From assembly GCA_006384855.1 (NCBI GenBank), contig VCJN01002002.1:248001-312000 (forward strand): a stretch of DNA of 64,000 bases. The letters are read 5' to 3'. The stretch comes from Tetraselmis striata (lineage: Eukaryota; Chlorophyta; Chlorodendrophyceae; Chlorodendrales; Chlorodendraceae). Made by a program: the position numbers and the translations under genes. This document shows, one piece after another, positions 37,234 through 47,807 of this stretch; the stretch's first letter is position 1, and each line of letters begins with the position of its first letter. The notes under the pieces were generated by a model, which had not been told where the DNA came from, ran no database searches, and saw only the letters and a list, made by a program, of their open reading frames with translations.

Positions 37234-40159
37234 TCAGGTCTCTACGGTGAACTCCAGCTGCCGCGCCTGCTGCACCGCCTTGACGAAGCCGCTGCCCAGC
37301 ACCGCCGTCGGCACCGCAAAGATGGCGACTGCCACGACCGCAATGAAGCCGGCGATGAAGCGGCCGGCGAGGCTGAAGTCGGCAATGGGGAACTCGCCGG
37401 TGAGCATGAGCAGCGTGGGGAACAGCGCGGCGGGGATGGACTGGAAGCTGGCGCCCACCGCGGGGTTGTCGCACTCTTGACGGTGTTTCAGCCCGGCCAA
37501 GGCAGACAACCAAGGGCCGGCAAGGGACAGCAACGTATCAGTGCCTTCGGCTTCCGGTGCACCGAAAAGGGCCCTTATTGTAAGCCCCAAAATTGGGCTT
37601 GCATGCAGCCAATAAGAACAATTGCTATAGGTCCACAACACTTTCGTCCGCATTTGACCTCTGGCAGGCAGGGCGGGTTCTTATTCGTAGTGTTCTTATC
37701 ACCGCCTCGGCAGCCGTAGAGTGTCTGTGGATTCTTGTCATGTACGCGTGTATGGGGTGTAACACCGGGGGAGGGCATATACAGATTAAACTTGGCGATG
37801 GCATGCAGCTGCGCGTACTGGCTGCGCAATAAAGTTAAGCAGCGGTAGGCGCGGCAGCATACCGGTGAAGAAGAGCAGCGCCGCGGACAGAAACCACGCG
37901 AGCACGGAGTAGAACGTGGTGGCCACCAGCAGCGAGCCGTTCTCCGCCCTGCAGGAGGCGGGCAGCCGGAGTCACACAATGCTTGGAAGCTACATTGACG
38001 CGAGGGGAGGAGGGGAGTGGGTGGGTGGGGGTGGGTGGGTTGGTATATGCGGCAGGGACTGGGGGCGGGGACGTGCGGCGATGCTGGCCGATTGGAAATA
38101 ATAGGGACATAACGGGTGCCGGGGCGGTAATAAGGACACTGCGGATAAGCACCGCCCGCCCTGCCTGCCGGAGGTCAAATGCGGACGGGAGTATAGCGGA
38201 ACGATAGCGAATGTTCTCATAGGTCGTATGCAAGCCGAATACAATTGAATAAATCAAAGGCTGATGATAGTATGCGCTCTTGTAGGTGCGCCGGCAGTCG
38301 TAGTCTGGGAATGGGGGTGTGGCTCGGAGGTGGTGGCTCCAGGCGTCCGACGGAGACGCATCAGGGTATCTACTGAAACAGTGGTAGGCTGCGCTGATCG
38401 GCAGATGGGAGCTATGCTGCCGTTGAGGCCATGCCGCCGGTTGGAGCAGGCAGAAAAGCGCTTTGTCGCGTCGGGCGTGACGTAAAGCCAACGTTGGTAG
38501 CGGCCATCAGGAGCGAAATGTCCGTCTGCGTGTAGAGGAAGCTGAGGGCGATGCTGCAAGTGGCGGCGGACCAGGGATGGAGGGTTTGAGAGGTTCCGGG
38601 GGGGGGGGGGGGGGGGGGGGGCGCACAGGACAGCGCCCAGCATCTGAAAGGCGTTGATGTACTTGTCGGCCTTGAAGAGGCGCACGAGGCGGAATATCCG
38701 GAGGGCGGTGATGAAGTCCGGGCTCTCCCCCACCGCCGGCAGCAGGCTGACCCAGTAGGGCAGGATGGAGGCCAGGTCCACGAGCGAGAAGAACTGGCGC
38801 ATGTAGCGCCAGCGCGCCGCCGCCGCGCCCAGCCCCTCAAACGCGGGGTGCTCCACGCACACCCACAGCCGCAGCAGGTACTCCAGCGTGAAGATGCCCA
38901 CCGACACCGCCTCGCACGTCTCGAAGACGTTCCCGTAGCGCTCGCCTAGGCGCACGCAGTGCCGCCCGGTGCATGCGGGGTCGTCGTCCGCGAGCATGGT
39001 GCTGGCCATCAGCAGCACCGCCTGGGCGAAGATGAGGTACAGGACAAAGTACTCCACCGGGCTGTCAAAGCTCCCCTGCGGCGCCGGACATCCACGCGGC
39101 GGTCAGCTAGCATCCATGGCCGGCATGGACAAACCCGCGTCCACCGCCCATTGTCGCGTTGGCGCAGCGCCCAGCCTTCCCGGCGTTGCGAGTGTCTCTG
39201 TTCCAAAGACGTGTCTATAACGTCTTTGTGGTGGTCATCGCAAATACAGCCATGTCTGACATATGCAATTCTGGCGGTGCTTTTCCTTGAGGTTTACATG
39301 CCCATCTCTGATGGACACTTCGACATCGTACTCCAAACAGAACAACTCCATGGCCTTATAACGAGCTTCATGCTCAGGTGCATAAAATAACTGCCTTGAC
39401 AGGCAGACCAAGGAAACCCGCGCTCCAGGGCTTGCTGAGCCGTTTATGGAGGCCTTACATATCCTGATTATGCCACTAGTAACACATATCCCACATCCAC
39501 TTATTACTGTACCCCTCACCCTCCCAAACCCATCGCTGCAAAGTGTGGCATTACGCACACGCACACGCACACGCACGGTTTCCGTACCGAGTGCAGCTGC
39601 TGCGCCACAATGCGACTGTCCGTGCTATGACCTATGCCTTTTCTATGTCGATTATACTCTATGTCGAACTCTTGCTCGAACTTGACATGCAGGTACGCGC
39701 ACTCGTGCGGCGCGGCATGCCAATCGCCCGGCAAGCCGCTCTGCCGCTTCACTGCGCGTGGCGCACGGCGTGGATACAACTTCTGGTACTCGTAGCACTC
39801 TGTAACAGTGCGAGAGGCCGGCGGGGACGGCACTGCAGTGCTATAACTGGCTAACGCTGCGCAGCAACTGTCCTCACAAACCTGTACCGCAAAGAACGAG
39901 ACAGAGCCGCAGTACTTCCTCGCTCCTCCTGTGCCCCCCCCCCCCCCCCCGCCCGACCTTCGCCACACATACACACACCCCCATCCCTCCTCCAAAGCCA
40001 AGTTTTGAAGGCGCCCTACGACCTAGGTCTACACGCCTTGCCTATTTGCCTGGCGCGCACCTCCACCCAGCCGAACACAGCCTGCCTGACGCGCTTCACT
40101 CGGCTGCCGCGAACGCCGCCGTCGGCAACGCCGCCGCCATCCTCCAGCGGGGTGTACAT
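37234..40159 (-). CDS. Compact six-helix voltage-gated ion channel with unusual pore (4 exons)
   Basis: Predicted plasma- or endomembrane cation channel of the voltage-gated superfamily. Exons on the minus strand: 40159-40061, 39075-38627, 37948-37863 and 37475-37234; 291 aa, phases 0, 2 and 1. S1 is near 40-61 (VEYFVLYLIFAQAVLLMAS), S2 84-106, S3 128-145 (FSLVDLASILPYWVSLL) and S4 156-172 (TALRIFRLVRLFKADKY, charges every third residue). S5 is 189-211, the pore helix 221-236 (SFQSIPAALFPTLLML) and S6 248-275 (AGFIAVVAVAIFAVPTAV). The pore helix and PTAV-like S6 bend are Kv-like, but the filter reads TGEFP where potassium channels have T(V)GYGD. No T1 or long cytoplasmic domain is visible, and the protein is short for a Kv subunit. 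The start ATG lies in MYTPLEDGG; longer N-termini are possible. Ion selectivity is unknown. Confidence 0.82.
37554..37716 (+). mobile_element. Inverted-repeat short element, family 1, copy in channel intron 3
   Basis: The middle shares GTCCGCATTTGACCTCTGG, CAGGCAGGGCGGGTTCTTAT and TTCGTAGTGTTCTTATCACC with the other copies. The ends (CCGGTGCACC and CGGCAGCCG) are worn. It sits just before the pore exon of the minus-strand gene. Confidence 0.65.
38113..38300 (-). mobile_element. Inverted-repeat short element, family 1, copy in channel intron 2
   Basis: Starts CGGGTGCCGGGGCGGTAATA and ends AGGTGCGCCGGCAGTCG. The internal block GGAGGTCAAATGCGGACGGG is the reverse of the copy in the next intron. 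Two copies in opposite orientation therefore flank the S5 exon (37863-37948). Confidence 0.7.
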
Positions 40160-41724
40160 CCTGGGCCGCTCCGCGTGGACGGGCCAGTAGCAGCGCCCCC
40201 GCACGAGGCGACGACTTGCGGCGCACCGATGACGCAGGGGATTTCGCTTGTTGCTTCAGTCCAAGCGACGATGGCGACGACTGCAGCTGCTCTATCATCC
40301 CCGCGCTGTTTTGCTCGCGCCTGGGTCGGCGACGATCAGCAGGACTTCACTACCAGTACCGCGCCGGGTGCTGGTGATGTCTTTTTGGTGCTGGTGATCC
40401 GTCGGTGATCCCACTACCAGTATCCCCTCATCCATCCCGCCTTATGCGGGATGCGGGCCGCTTTTAGGCGGCTTGCTGTGTTGATTTTCTAATTCTGGGG
40501 AACTGCCCTTTTTGTAATTCACACCAGTATCCCCTACCGCCGCCTGCTCATCACCGCTGTCGAGTCGCGGCACGCAAAATAGGTTCTCTGAGGTGACAGA
40601 CAAATTAGTTAGTTTATGCGGTGAAGAGGTGAATTAAAGAGATTCACCGGGTTCATTAGGTTATTACGGGTCATAATTTTGATAACCCGCCGTACGGGTA
40701 GGACAAATTGACCCGCATTTTTCATCCTGGGTGAGCTCTAGTCGCCCCGCCGCTCCAGTATTTATCTCCATGGCGACCAATAATACCGTTGCAAGAGGTC
40801 AAGTGCTGGGCGGCTTCGGCCGACGTCCCGGGGGGAACTTTACTTTTACCGTAGTATGGGTATGCAACTACCGGCTATATCCCATACCTGCGCGCGGTCC
40901 CAACATCTTAATATTGATTACATGAGCTAGACGCAACATTCAAGAAATCCACACAGAAATCCAGAAGGAAATCCAGAAGGAAATCCAGCATCTTAATATT
41001 AACGCTGTTACATTCACTAAATATACTGATAAATAAAACGTTTCTATTTTTCAGTACTTGCGCGATGAGTTCGTTTCGCTCTTATCATTGTATGCCATAC
41101 TTAATAATAACAGATTAAAGGGTCTCCTCGCTCTACTTCCTGGTGAACTGTCGACGACACCAATCATCTACAGTATATTATACCATATAGTGACATGAGC
41201 TAGCTGCAAAAGGCAAAGAAAAATACACCATCCTCCGTAATACGGGAAGTATGGCACCGGTACTCTGCGGGGGGGGGGGGGGGGGGGGGGTTGAGAGAGG
41301 GAATAAAACAACTCCAGCGCCAGCAGTCGATCCCGCGATGACCGAAGCGACTACCCTCACCTGTAAGGAATTAGTTGACTGTGGCCGCCACTACAGGGTC
41401 AGCAAACGCTTGCTGGGGCCATCGCTTACATCAAAGGGTGCATATCTTGCCGTTTCGGGCTCGGAGGATTTGCAGGGTCGCAGGACAGCTCGGCCGCCAA
41501 CAGCCGGCAAAACGGAAGACCTCGTCGCTGAGTGATCGAGCGGCGAGATATACTTACTGCTGCCAAATACCTCTCGGACTGAACACAGCTCGCGCAGTTC
41601 ACTCCAGAGAGCACAGAGGGCCTTGCATCCGCGGCGGCATCCAATAGTGAGGAAGGGGGAGAGAGCAAGGGAGGCGGCAATCGCGCCGAGTCCGAGTGAG
41701 CGCCTTTCGGAGGGAGGCGCTGGA
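40160..41724. other. Divergent spacer between channel and coiled-coil genes
   Basis: No gene is supported. It contains a reverse copy of the CTGGTGTGAATTACAAAAA repeat (about 40510-40530), an AT-rich stretch at 40900-41200 with the GAGCTAG-type motif seen near other AT-rich repeats, and a G tract at about 41270-41290. Promoters for both flanking genes should lie here but none is recognisable. Confidence 0.5.
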
Positions 41725-42605
41725 ATGGACAGCGCGGACGTGCTGCAGGAGGAGCTGAGCAGGTGGGGTGGGAGTGGCGACCCTCATCTGTGGCATGGCG
41801 GGTTGATGCCCCGAGGTCCCATCGAAGGAGAAGGGAGGAGCCGGATGGGGGCGGGGGGGTTGAGGGGCTCGGTTGGGCTGGCTGGGCTCTCGCGCTGAGG
41901 GCTACATGCTGAGAGGCAGCAGCATGCATGATGGGGGCCACTCAGTTGCCGCCCACCTCTCCACGGCTTCGGTGCAGGCTGGAGAATGCTGTGCGCCACC
42001 TGCGCCGAAGCAATACGGAGATGAAGGAGGCGCTGGCCAGCGAGGGGCCGGACCGCGACCTGAAGGAGGCCATTGAGGCAAGCGCTGGTGCATCGACTTG
42101 TGCACCCGCTGGTGCACTCTGTATCACTATGCGGCCACGCGCAGCGATCGCTGTGCATGTGGGGTGATTCCTGATGAAACCCCCCCCCCTTTTCCTCTCT
42201 GCCCCGGCCGCCCGCGGATGGCGCGCGCTCCCGTCCCCCAGGAGAACATTGTGACGATCGCCAAGTACGTCGCGGACATCGACGGCATCCAGCAGCAGCT
42301 GCGTGACATGCGTGGCGGCCCGCTGGCGGTGCCGCACACTGAGGGGGGCGCCAACGGGGCCGCGGTGCCCGAGCAGGTTGGCCATCATGGCGCCTGCGGG
42401 GTCGTTCAAGAGCCAAAGTGCAGGCAGGGTTGGGGGGGGGTGGGGGGGGCATTGATGATGGCTGATGAGGACACCGCTGTGTTTGCAGGCCCCCATCGCC
42501 CCCATGCAGGAGGCGGAGCCCCCAGGCGGGAGCACCTCCCAGCCGGAGGTCCCTGGCGATGGCGAGCCTGTTGGCGGGGTGGAGAGCGGCGGCATGTGGC
42601 TGTGA
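41725..42605 (+). CDS. Small coiled-coil protein, family not recognised (4 exons)
   Basis: Exons: 41725-41762, 41978-42077, 42242-42376 and 42489-42605; 129 aa with consistent phases. Residues about 1-70 are heptad-rich helix (DVLQEELSR, then RLENAVRHLRRSNTEMKEAL, DRDLKEAIEENIVTIAKYV, DIDGIQQQL). The last 55 residues are Pro/Gly/Glu-rich and look disordered. The intron after 42077 uses a GC donor (GAG then GCAAGC). TTTTGTAAG at 42802 offers a TGTAA poly(A) signal 0.2 kb after the stop. The size and the EENIVTIAKY block suggest a conserved small eukaryotic subunit, but I cannot name it. No signal peptide or membrane helix. Confidence 0.7.
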
Positions 42606-43729
42606 GCGCGGGGGTTGGCTGGACCGTAAGGCACCCGCTGTGGGTGCCCATACCTGCATGGGCATGATGCGACTCCGCATAGGCTAACGGACGCCAGAGC
42701 CACCGTATGTTGTCTGACCATTCAGAGATGCCAACACTGTGCACTGTTGCAGCTCAGTACATAGTTTTCATGTCACTTGGCTAGCAATAATATGGAATCA
42801 TATTTTGTAAGTACAAGATTGCACAACGGAGGAGAGGGGAGGGGGTTGGGGGGGCGGAATGGGGGGAAGGGGGGGAATGCCGCCAATTACGTACGCATCC
42901 ACGATCGTTCGGTTTAGTGTCAGCTCGAAAGTTTGGAAACAAGCAGAGGGCCCATCACCTTGCCCAAAGTAAAACACCGACTTATTGAGTGCTTTTGGAC
43001 GCCACAAGTGTGCAGCACTGGTAACTGCAGTTGCATGGCATTGGCCGGCCCTCCCTACATGCCTCAGCGCAATTTCTCAGTTAAATGGGTGGGAGGGTGG
43101 GGGGGGGGGGTCGAGCTGAAGGGGCGGTATGTGCCAAGCATGAGTGATTCATATGCAGCCACACCCAACACACTGTCGCTGCACCGCCGGGTATTTGGGT
43201 ATCCAGGTACAAGTGGCGCAAAGTCATCCTGCGCCCATGTTGTGACTACATGTTGCACCATGGTCATGTATACTGCATACAGTGATATAGTCATATGATA
43301 TGACTAAGTTGTATTTGAATTATTTTGTGTGACTATGCTGTATGGTACTGTTAGAGTTGTCGCGTACCGACGATGACTATAAATACTATAAGGATTTGTC
43401 GTCGTTCGTATGAGTTAACAGTACCGCACTCGTAGTCGCTAAGACTAGTGGTACCTGCATTTTTTGCCCCTGGGAGATAGAGGGCTGGCACCAGTGAAAG
43501 TGTGAAGCCCTTGCGGCGTCTACATGTACTGGAACCCGGCCGTGCTACTTCTACAGGTACTACTGACTACCAGTACTGGTACCAATACCCTGCTACCAGT
43601 ACTACACATTTTGGGCATTTGTTGCATGGTGTTGCAGCCTCCTCGTGCGGAATCAAGGTGCTCGGTGCCCCGGTGGGCTCGGCCACTTTCGCCCGGGACC
43701 TGTTAGACAAAACAATCGAAAATTTTCAA
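42606..43729. other. Spacer after the coiled-coil gene
   Basis: It holds the presumed 3' end of the coiled-coil gene and a stretch of repeated GGTACTACTGACTACCAGTA-like words near 43550-43610. No gene seen. Confidence 0.45.
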
Positions 43730-44761
43730 TCACCAATTTGGCTCCCGGCTTATCGGTTTGGCCAACCACTTCCACTCCCACACCGTTACTCGTTTGTTGC
43801 AAGTTTGCGGCGCCGTTTCGGCCACCACCTCCGCACCACGTCTCGGGGCTTGGGTCGCTCTCAGGGATATGGCGACACACCTCTCAAGCATTACGTCCTT
43901 CCTCGATGCAGACGCCGGCGCGTTTTCAACGCTCACCGGCATTTGGGGTGTTAGCCCGACCTCTTGGACACGCCCTCCACATGCGCAAACAACTGTCCCT
44001 CCCGGCCGGTCCAGTTTGGCGGCCTCAGCATCGGCGATATCATAGTTGTTGCATATGCCTCCCACGTCGGCGTTGCGGCCCTTGTGGTTGGCCAAGCAGT
44101 GGCTTTCCTCCGTGCTCAACACGCCATCCTAAGCGACGCCGGCGCGTTCCTTTCCGAGCCGTCATGCGTATCCAACCCTCATAGCCTCTACCTTGTTGGG
44201 GCTTCCTCGATTAACCAGGCTTTGGCCACTCCCGCGCTGGCGCCCGATGCCGACATCAACGTGTCGGCGCCGATGTGGGCTGTCGAGCTTCGCGCTGCTC
44301 ATACCTACCCGTGTCGTTGACAAGTCAATGTGGGGACGGGGTGCTCGAAGATCTAGCGGGGCCGTTGGCCTCTGCCCTAAAATGGCCCCCCTCCAAACGC
44401 TCTCCCGTTTAGGGTTTGCGGCGGAGGTCGTGCCGGCGGCTCGGCTTCTGGGGCTGAGCCGGCGTCTGAGATGCGCTCGGCGGCCGACCTCCAAGCTATC
44501 CCGCATTACTCAGACTTTCCCTTGCGTTCCCTGCGGGAAGTCCAGGAGACCATGAGCCACCGCATCCACACGGTCCGCTTCATAAAGCTTGCTGCGCGTA
44601 TGCTTGAAAGCGGCCCTGACAGTCACCGCTTCCGGGGCCGCCTCTTACGCGCTGCGACGGCGTTCGTCATGATGACTGATCCTCCAATGAGTGAGGGTCG
44701 CCTGGGTGAAGTCAACTCGTCACAATTGCTTTTAGTTCTGCTCTCAGTGCGCATATGTTAA
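43730..44761 (+). pseudogene. Decayed protein-coding region, origin unknown
   Basis: Consecutive plus-strand frames with protein-like composition follow one another with shifts: from about 43758 (FLDADAGAFSTLTGIWG), to 43964-44320 (IIVVAYASHVGVAALVVGQA and HAILSDAGAFLSEP), to 44471-44761 (HYSDFPLRSLREVQETMSH, FIKLAARMLESGPDSHRF). The words DADAGAF and SDAGAF recur about 70 codons apart. No catalytic motif is visible. A dead transposon frame is the likeliest reading; a real gene with introns is not excluded. Confidence 0.35.
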
Positions 44762-45237
44762 AGCACTGATTCAAGAAAAATAATGTACTTTACATCACCG
44801 TATTCAACGATCCGCGGCGCGCGCGGCGCGCGTTCACGATCGACGATCATAATGTTCTCGATCCTCTCATCAGCGCACGGCCGCCCCCAGCCCCCAGGAA
44901 AGCTCCCTGCCTGCGCCGCCCTTGGTAGTCGCTAGTACTGTGCCCGAGTCTACCGCGTGTAATAACCAACTCATCAGTAAACCTCCTGACGATGTCCGCC
45001 GCGCGCCGCTCGGGGCGGATTTTGACAATAAAGCTCCGCCGCGTCGAAACACATCGCCCACCTTGACAGTCACGATAATAAGTCCCCAACCGCCTGCCAT
45101 TGTTGCAACTCCAGTTACACACGATACACAGGCGGCACACCCGATAAACAGGTGGCACAGTGCGCTGCCGTCTGGGTGCGGGCTGCGCGCCTCCGCGCGG
45201 CGGCAGTCGCCCTGGTTTCGGAGCGAAAGCGCGCGCG

Positions 45238-47154
45238 ATGCGAGCGCTCTCGTCGGCACGGCCGACGCCGTGCGGCGGCGCACGCAGCTGGCGGGCCGTG
45301 GTGACGGCCGCGCCGCACGTCGGCTCGCGCGCAGCAGGTCTGGTGGCGCCTAACAGCAGGCCCGCGGTGACGGCGTTGGCGGGAGGTGGGCGGGCGGGAG
45401 GCGCTGCGCGCAGCGACCCGCGGAATGGCTCGTCGCCGAGCGAGGTGCAACTGAGCCTGAACGCGCAGCTGATGGGCGCCAGCCCCAAGGCCACGGTGGA
45501 GCTTGTGGAGATCTGGATCGACGTTTTCTCGGCGGCAAACGTGGCGGCGGCGCTGGGGGCGCTGGCGGCGCACGCGCATGGGCCCGGGCTGCAGGGTAAG
45601 CGGATGGCGGGCGCGCTGTCGGGCGCGCTGCCGCTGCTGTACGCGCACGTGACGGAGCAGACAGAGGCTTACGGGCCGCGCGAGCTGGCAGGCGTGGCCT
45701 TCGCGCTGGCTAAGCTGCAGTGCAGCAGCGGCCCGGTATGGGAATCGCTTGTGCGGCAGGCGGCGGCGACCGCCGAGGCGTTCCGCGCCGCAGAGGCCGC
45801 CCGCACGCTTCGTGCGCTCGCAGTTTCGCGCGTGCGTGTGCCGCTGCTGGCGGAACTGGCGTACCTGCTGGCGGGCCGGGTGACGGCTGGCGCGGCCACG
45901 CTGTCGCCTCACCAGCTGGCGGACGCCGCGTGGGCGCTGGGCAAGCTGAGTTGCGCCCCTGAGGCGGAGGAGAGGGACGAGCTGCTGTCCGCCGCGCTGG
46001 ACGACCTGGCGCCGTCGGTCGAGACGGTAGCGGCGAGGGGGCAGGGCGGCGAGGGCTCCGCGCCCGCGTTCTCTGCCTTCGACCTCGCCTCGATCGCCTG
46101 GGTATATGCCACAGTGGCTCGCGACGCGCCGGGCGTCTTTGCCGCGGTGGGCGCCGCCGCGATACCGCGCCTTGCGGAGTTCAGGCCGAAGGGGATGGCC
46201 ATGCTGCTGTGGGGCTTCGCCAGCTCGGGCACGCCAGCAGAGAAGTTGTTTGCCGCCGCTGGGGATGCGGTGGCGGCGGACCTTGGCGCATACTCCCCGC
46301 AGAGCCTGTCGATGGTGGTGTGGTCCTTTGCCAAGGCCGGCATCAAGCACGAGCACCTGCTGGCGCGCGTGGTGGCGCACGTTGAGGCGGCGCCCGGCAC
46401 CCTGGCCACCTCGAGCCCGCAGGCGCTGGCCAACCTGCTGTGGGGGCTCGCCCAGCAGCGCGTGGCCGCCTCGCCGGCGTTCCTGTCCGCCGCAGCAGCC
46501 GAGTTCAGCGAGCGCATGCGGGCGTTCAACGCCGCCGAGCTCACCATGACCGCCTGGGCCTTCGCCACCGCCGGGCTGCGGGAGCCCAGCCTATACCACA
46601 CGCTCTGGCAGGAGGTGATGCACCGCAAGGCGGCGCACTTTAGCCCGGATCAGATGGCGCAGCTGGTGTGGGTGTTTGCCACCGCGGAGCGCCGTGCGCC
46701 GCATGTGTTCGACATGGTGGCGCGCCACGTGCCGCAGCACCTCCCCCGGCTCAGCAGCCGCAGCTTGTCGCGCTGCGCCTGGGCGTTTGCCACCGCCAGG
46801 TACCCCGCGCCGCAGCTGATGGGCGCGCTGTCCAACACGCTGTGCGCCCGATGCCCCGGCGGGGCGTCCTCCACCGAGCTGGCCATCACCATGTGGGCCG
46901 TCGGCACCAGCGGCGCGTCCCTCGACCGCATCGCCGCCTGCGTGGACCGCCGCCTAGCGGCCGAGCCGAGCAGCTTCAAGATGCGGGAGCTATGGGCCAT
47001 CCATCGCGCTTGCACGGCGCAGGGGCGCGACCCCCCCGCCGGCCTGTTGGTGGAGATGGCCGCGCGAGGTGTGACGGACGCGCAGGGTGCGGAAGGCGCG
47101 CGGACAGTGGACATCACGTGGCATGCAGAGCCGGATGAGCAATATGACTTCTGA
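45238..47154 (+). CDS. OPR/TBC2-like helical-repeat protein, likely organellar (single exon)
   Basis: 638 aa from the ATG at 45238; the same frame is open upstream to 45160 without an ATG. The N-terminus (MRALSSARPTPCGGARSWRA, then VVTAAPHVGSRAAGLVAP) is Arg/Ala/Ser-rich like a chloroplast or mitochondrial transit peptide. About ten degenerate helical repeats follow at 36-39-residue spacing, each with a W/F-hydrophobic core: ELAGVAFALAKL (149), QLADAAWALGKL (226), MAMLLWGFASSG (320), SLSMVVWSFAKAG (356), ALANLLWGLAQ (395), ELTMTAWAFATAG (434), QMAQLVWVFATAE (472), SLSRCAWAFATA (510) and ELAITMWAVGTSG (547). This fits RNA-binding OPR-type factors for organelle gene expression, such as Tbc2. 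No RAP domain is visible. Unlike its neighbours it has no introns. TTTGTAAGG at 47226 gives a TGTAA signal about 70 bp after the stop. Confidence 0.8.
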   Translation: MRALSSARPTPCGGARSWRAVVTAAPHVGSRAAGLVAPNSRPAVTALAGGGRAGGAARSDPRNGSSPSEVQLSLNAQLMGASPKATVELVEIWIDVFSAANVAAALGALAAHAHGPGLQGKRMAGALSGALPLLYAHVTEQTEAYGPRELAGVAFALAKLQCSSGPVWESLVRQAAATAEAFRAAEAARTLRALAVSRVRVPLLAELAYLLAGRVTAGAATLSPHQLADAAWALGKLSCAPEAEERDELLSAALDDLAPSVETVAARGQGGEGSAPAFSAFDLASIAWVYATVARDAPGVFAAVGAAAIPRLAEFRPKGMAMLLWGFASSGTPAEKLFAAAGDAVAADLGAYSPQSLSMVVWSFAKAGIKHEHLLARVVAHVEAAPGTLATSSPQALANLLWGLAQQRVAASPAFLSAAAAEFSERMRAFNAAELTMTAWAFATAGLREPSLYHTLWQEVMHRKAAHFSPDQMAQLVWVFATAERRAPHVFDMVARHVPQHLPRLSSRSLSRCAWAFATARYPAPQLMGALSNTLCARCPGGASSTELAITMWAVGTSGASLDRIAACVDRRLAAEPSSFKMRELWAIHRACTAQGRDPPAGLLVEMAARGVTDAQGAEGARTVDITWHAEPDEQYDF

Positions 47155-47429
47155 TAGGAGGCTCCCGCTCGCTGCAGCCTAATCAACGTTGCCAAGCCTC
47201 ATGTCCCGCATGATGTGTGCGTGACTTTGTAAGGATGTAAGTGAGGGTGGGGGCAAGAGGGGGGTGTGTTGGCACGACTTCTAGGCCTCTGGAAATGTCC
47301 CCCTGTGCTCGCAGTGCAATCTCAGCCAACACTGTAGCCATAAATGCAGCACGACGGCCAAAGCGCAACAGACAACTCCCATACCGGGGTAAGCGCATGA
47401 GCCACGCCGCTGCGCTATAATACAAGACG

Positions 47430-47520
47430 CCTTCTGAGGGATGACGTGCAACGGGCCCAGCCGACTCCCTGCGGGGCCATTAAGCCGGGCCGAAAGGCAG
47501 ATGATCAAGTTGCAACAAAT
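47430..47520 (+). repeat. Short repeat family 2, partial copy
   Basis: CGCCTTCTGAGGGATGACGT followed by GCAACGGGCCCAGCCGACTC and AAGCCGGGCCGAAAGGCAG matches the family. It lies 0.3 kb after the OPR gene. Confidence 0.55.
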
Positions 47521-47807
47521 TACACGTTAACAGAGGCATATTATGTGCATTGCAGTGTAATTGGGACCACACCTTGAGTGCCTGACCCGGCGTGACGATG
47601 AGGGCATCCCGCGCGTGCTACAACTGATGCAGCTTAAGTGATGCATGTGCAAAAGGCACAAACATGCCCTCTCGCTTGTCACCACTTCAAGGCAGTCGAA
47701 CCCCCATTGACGCCCACTTGTCACCGGAGCGCATCCACCCGTGCTGATCGCCGAGAAGTTGAACATACTACACCAAGCCACGCGCCACACTGCGCACAAA
47801 TCCGGCC

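Noticed and set aside
45115..46380. 421-codon antisense frame opposite the OPR-like gene
   Set aside because: Its composition (Arg-rich, no domain) is what a GC-rich gene gives on the opposite strand, and the plus frame has clear repeats.
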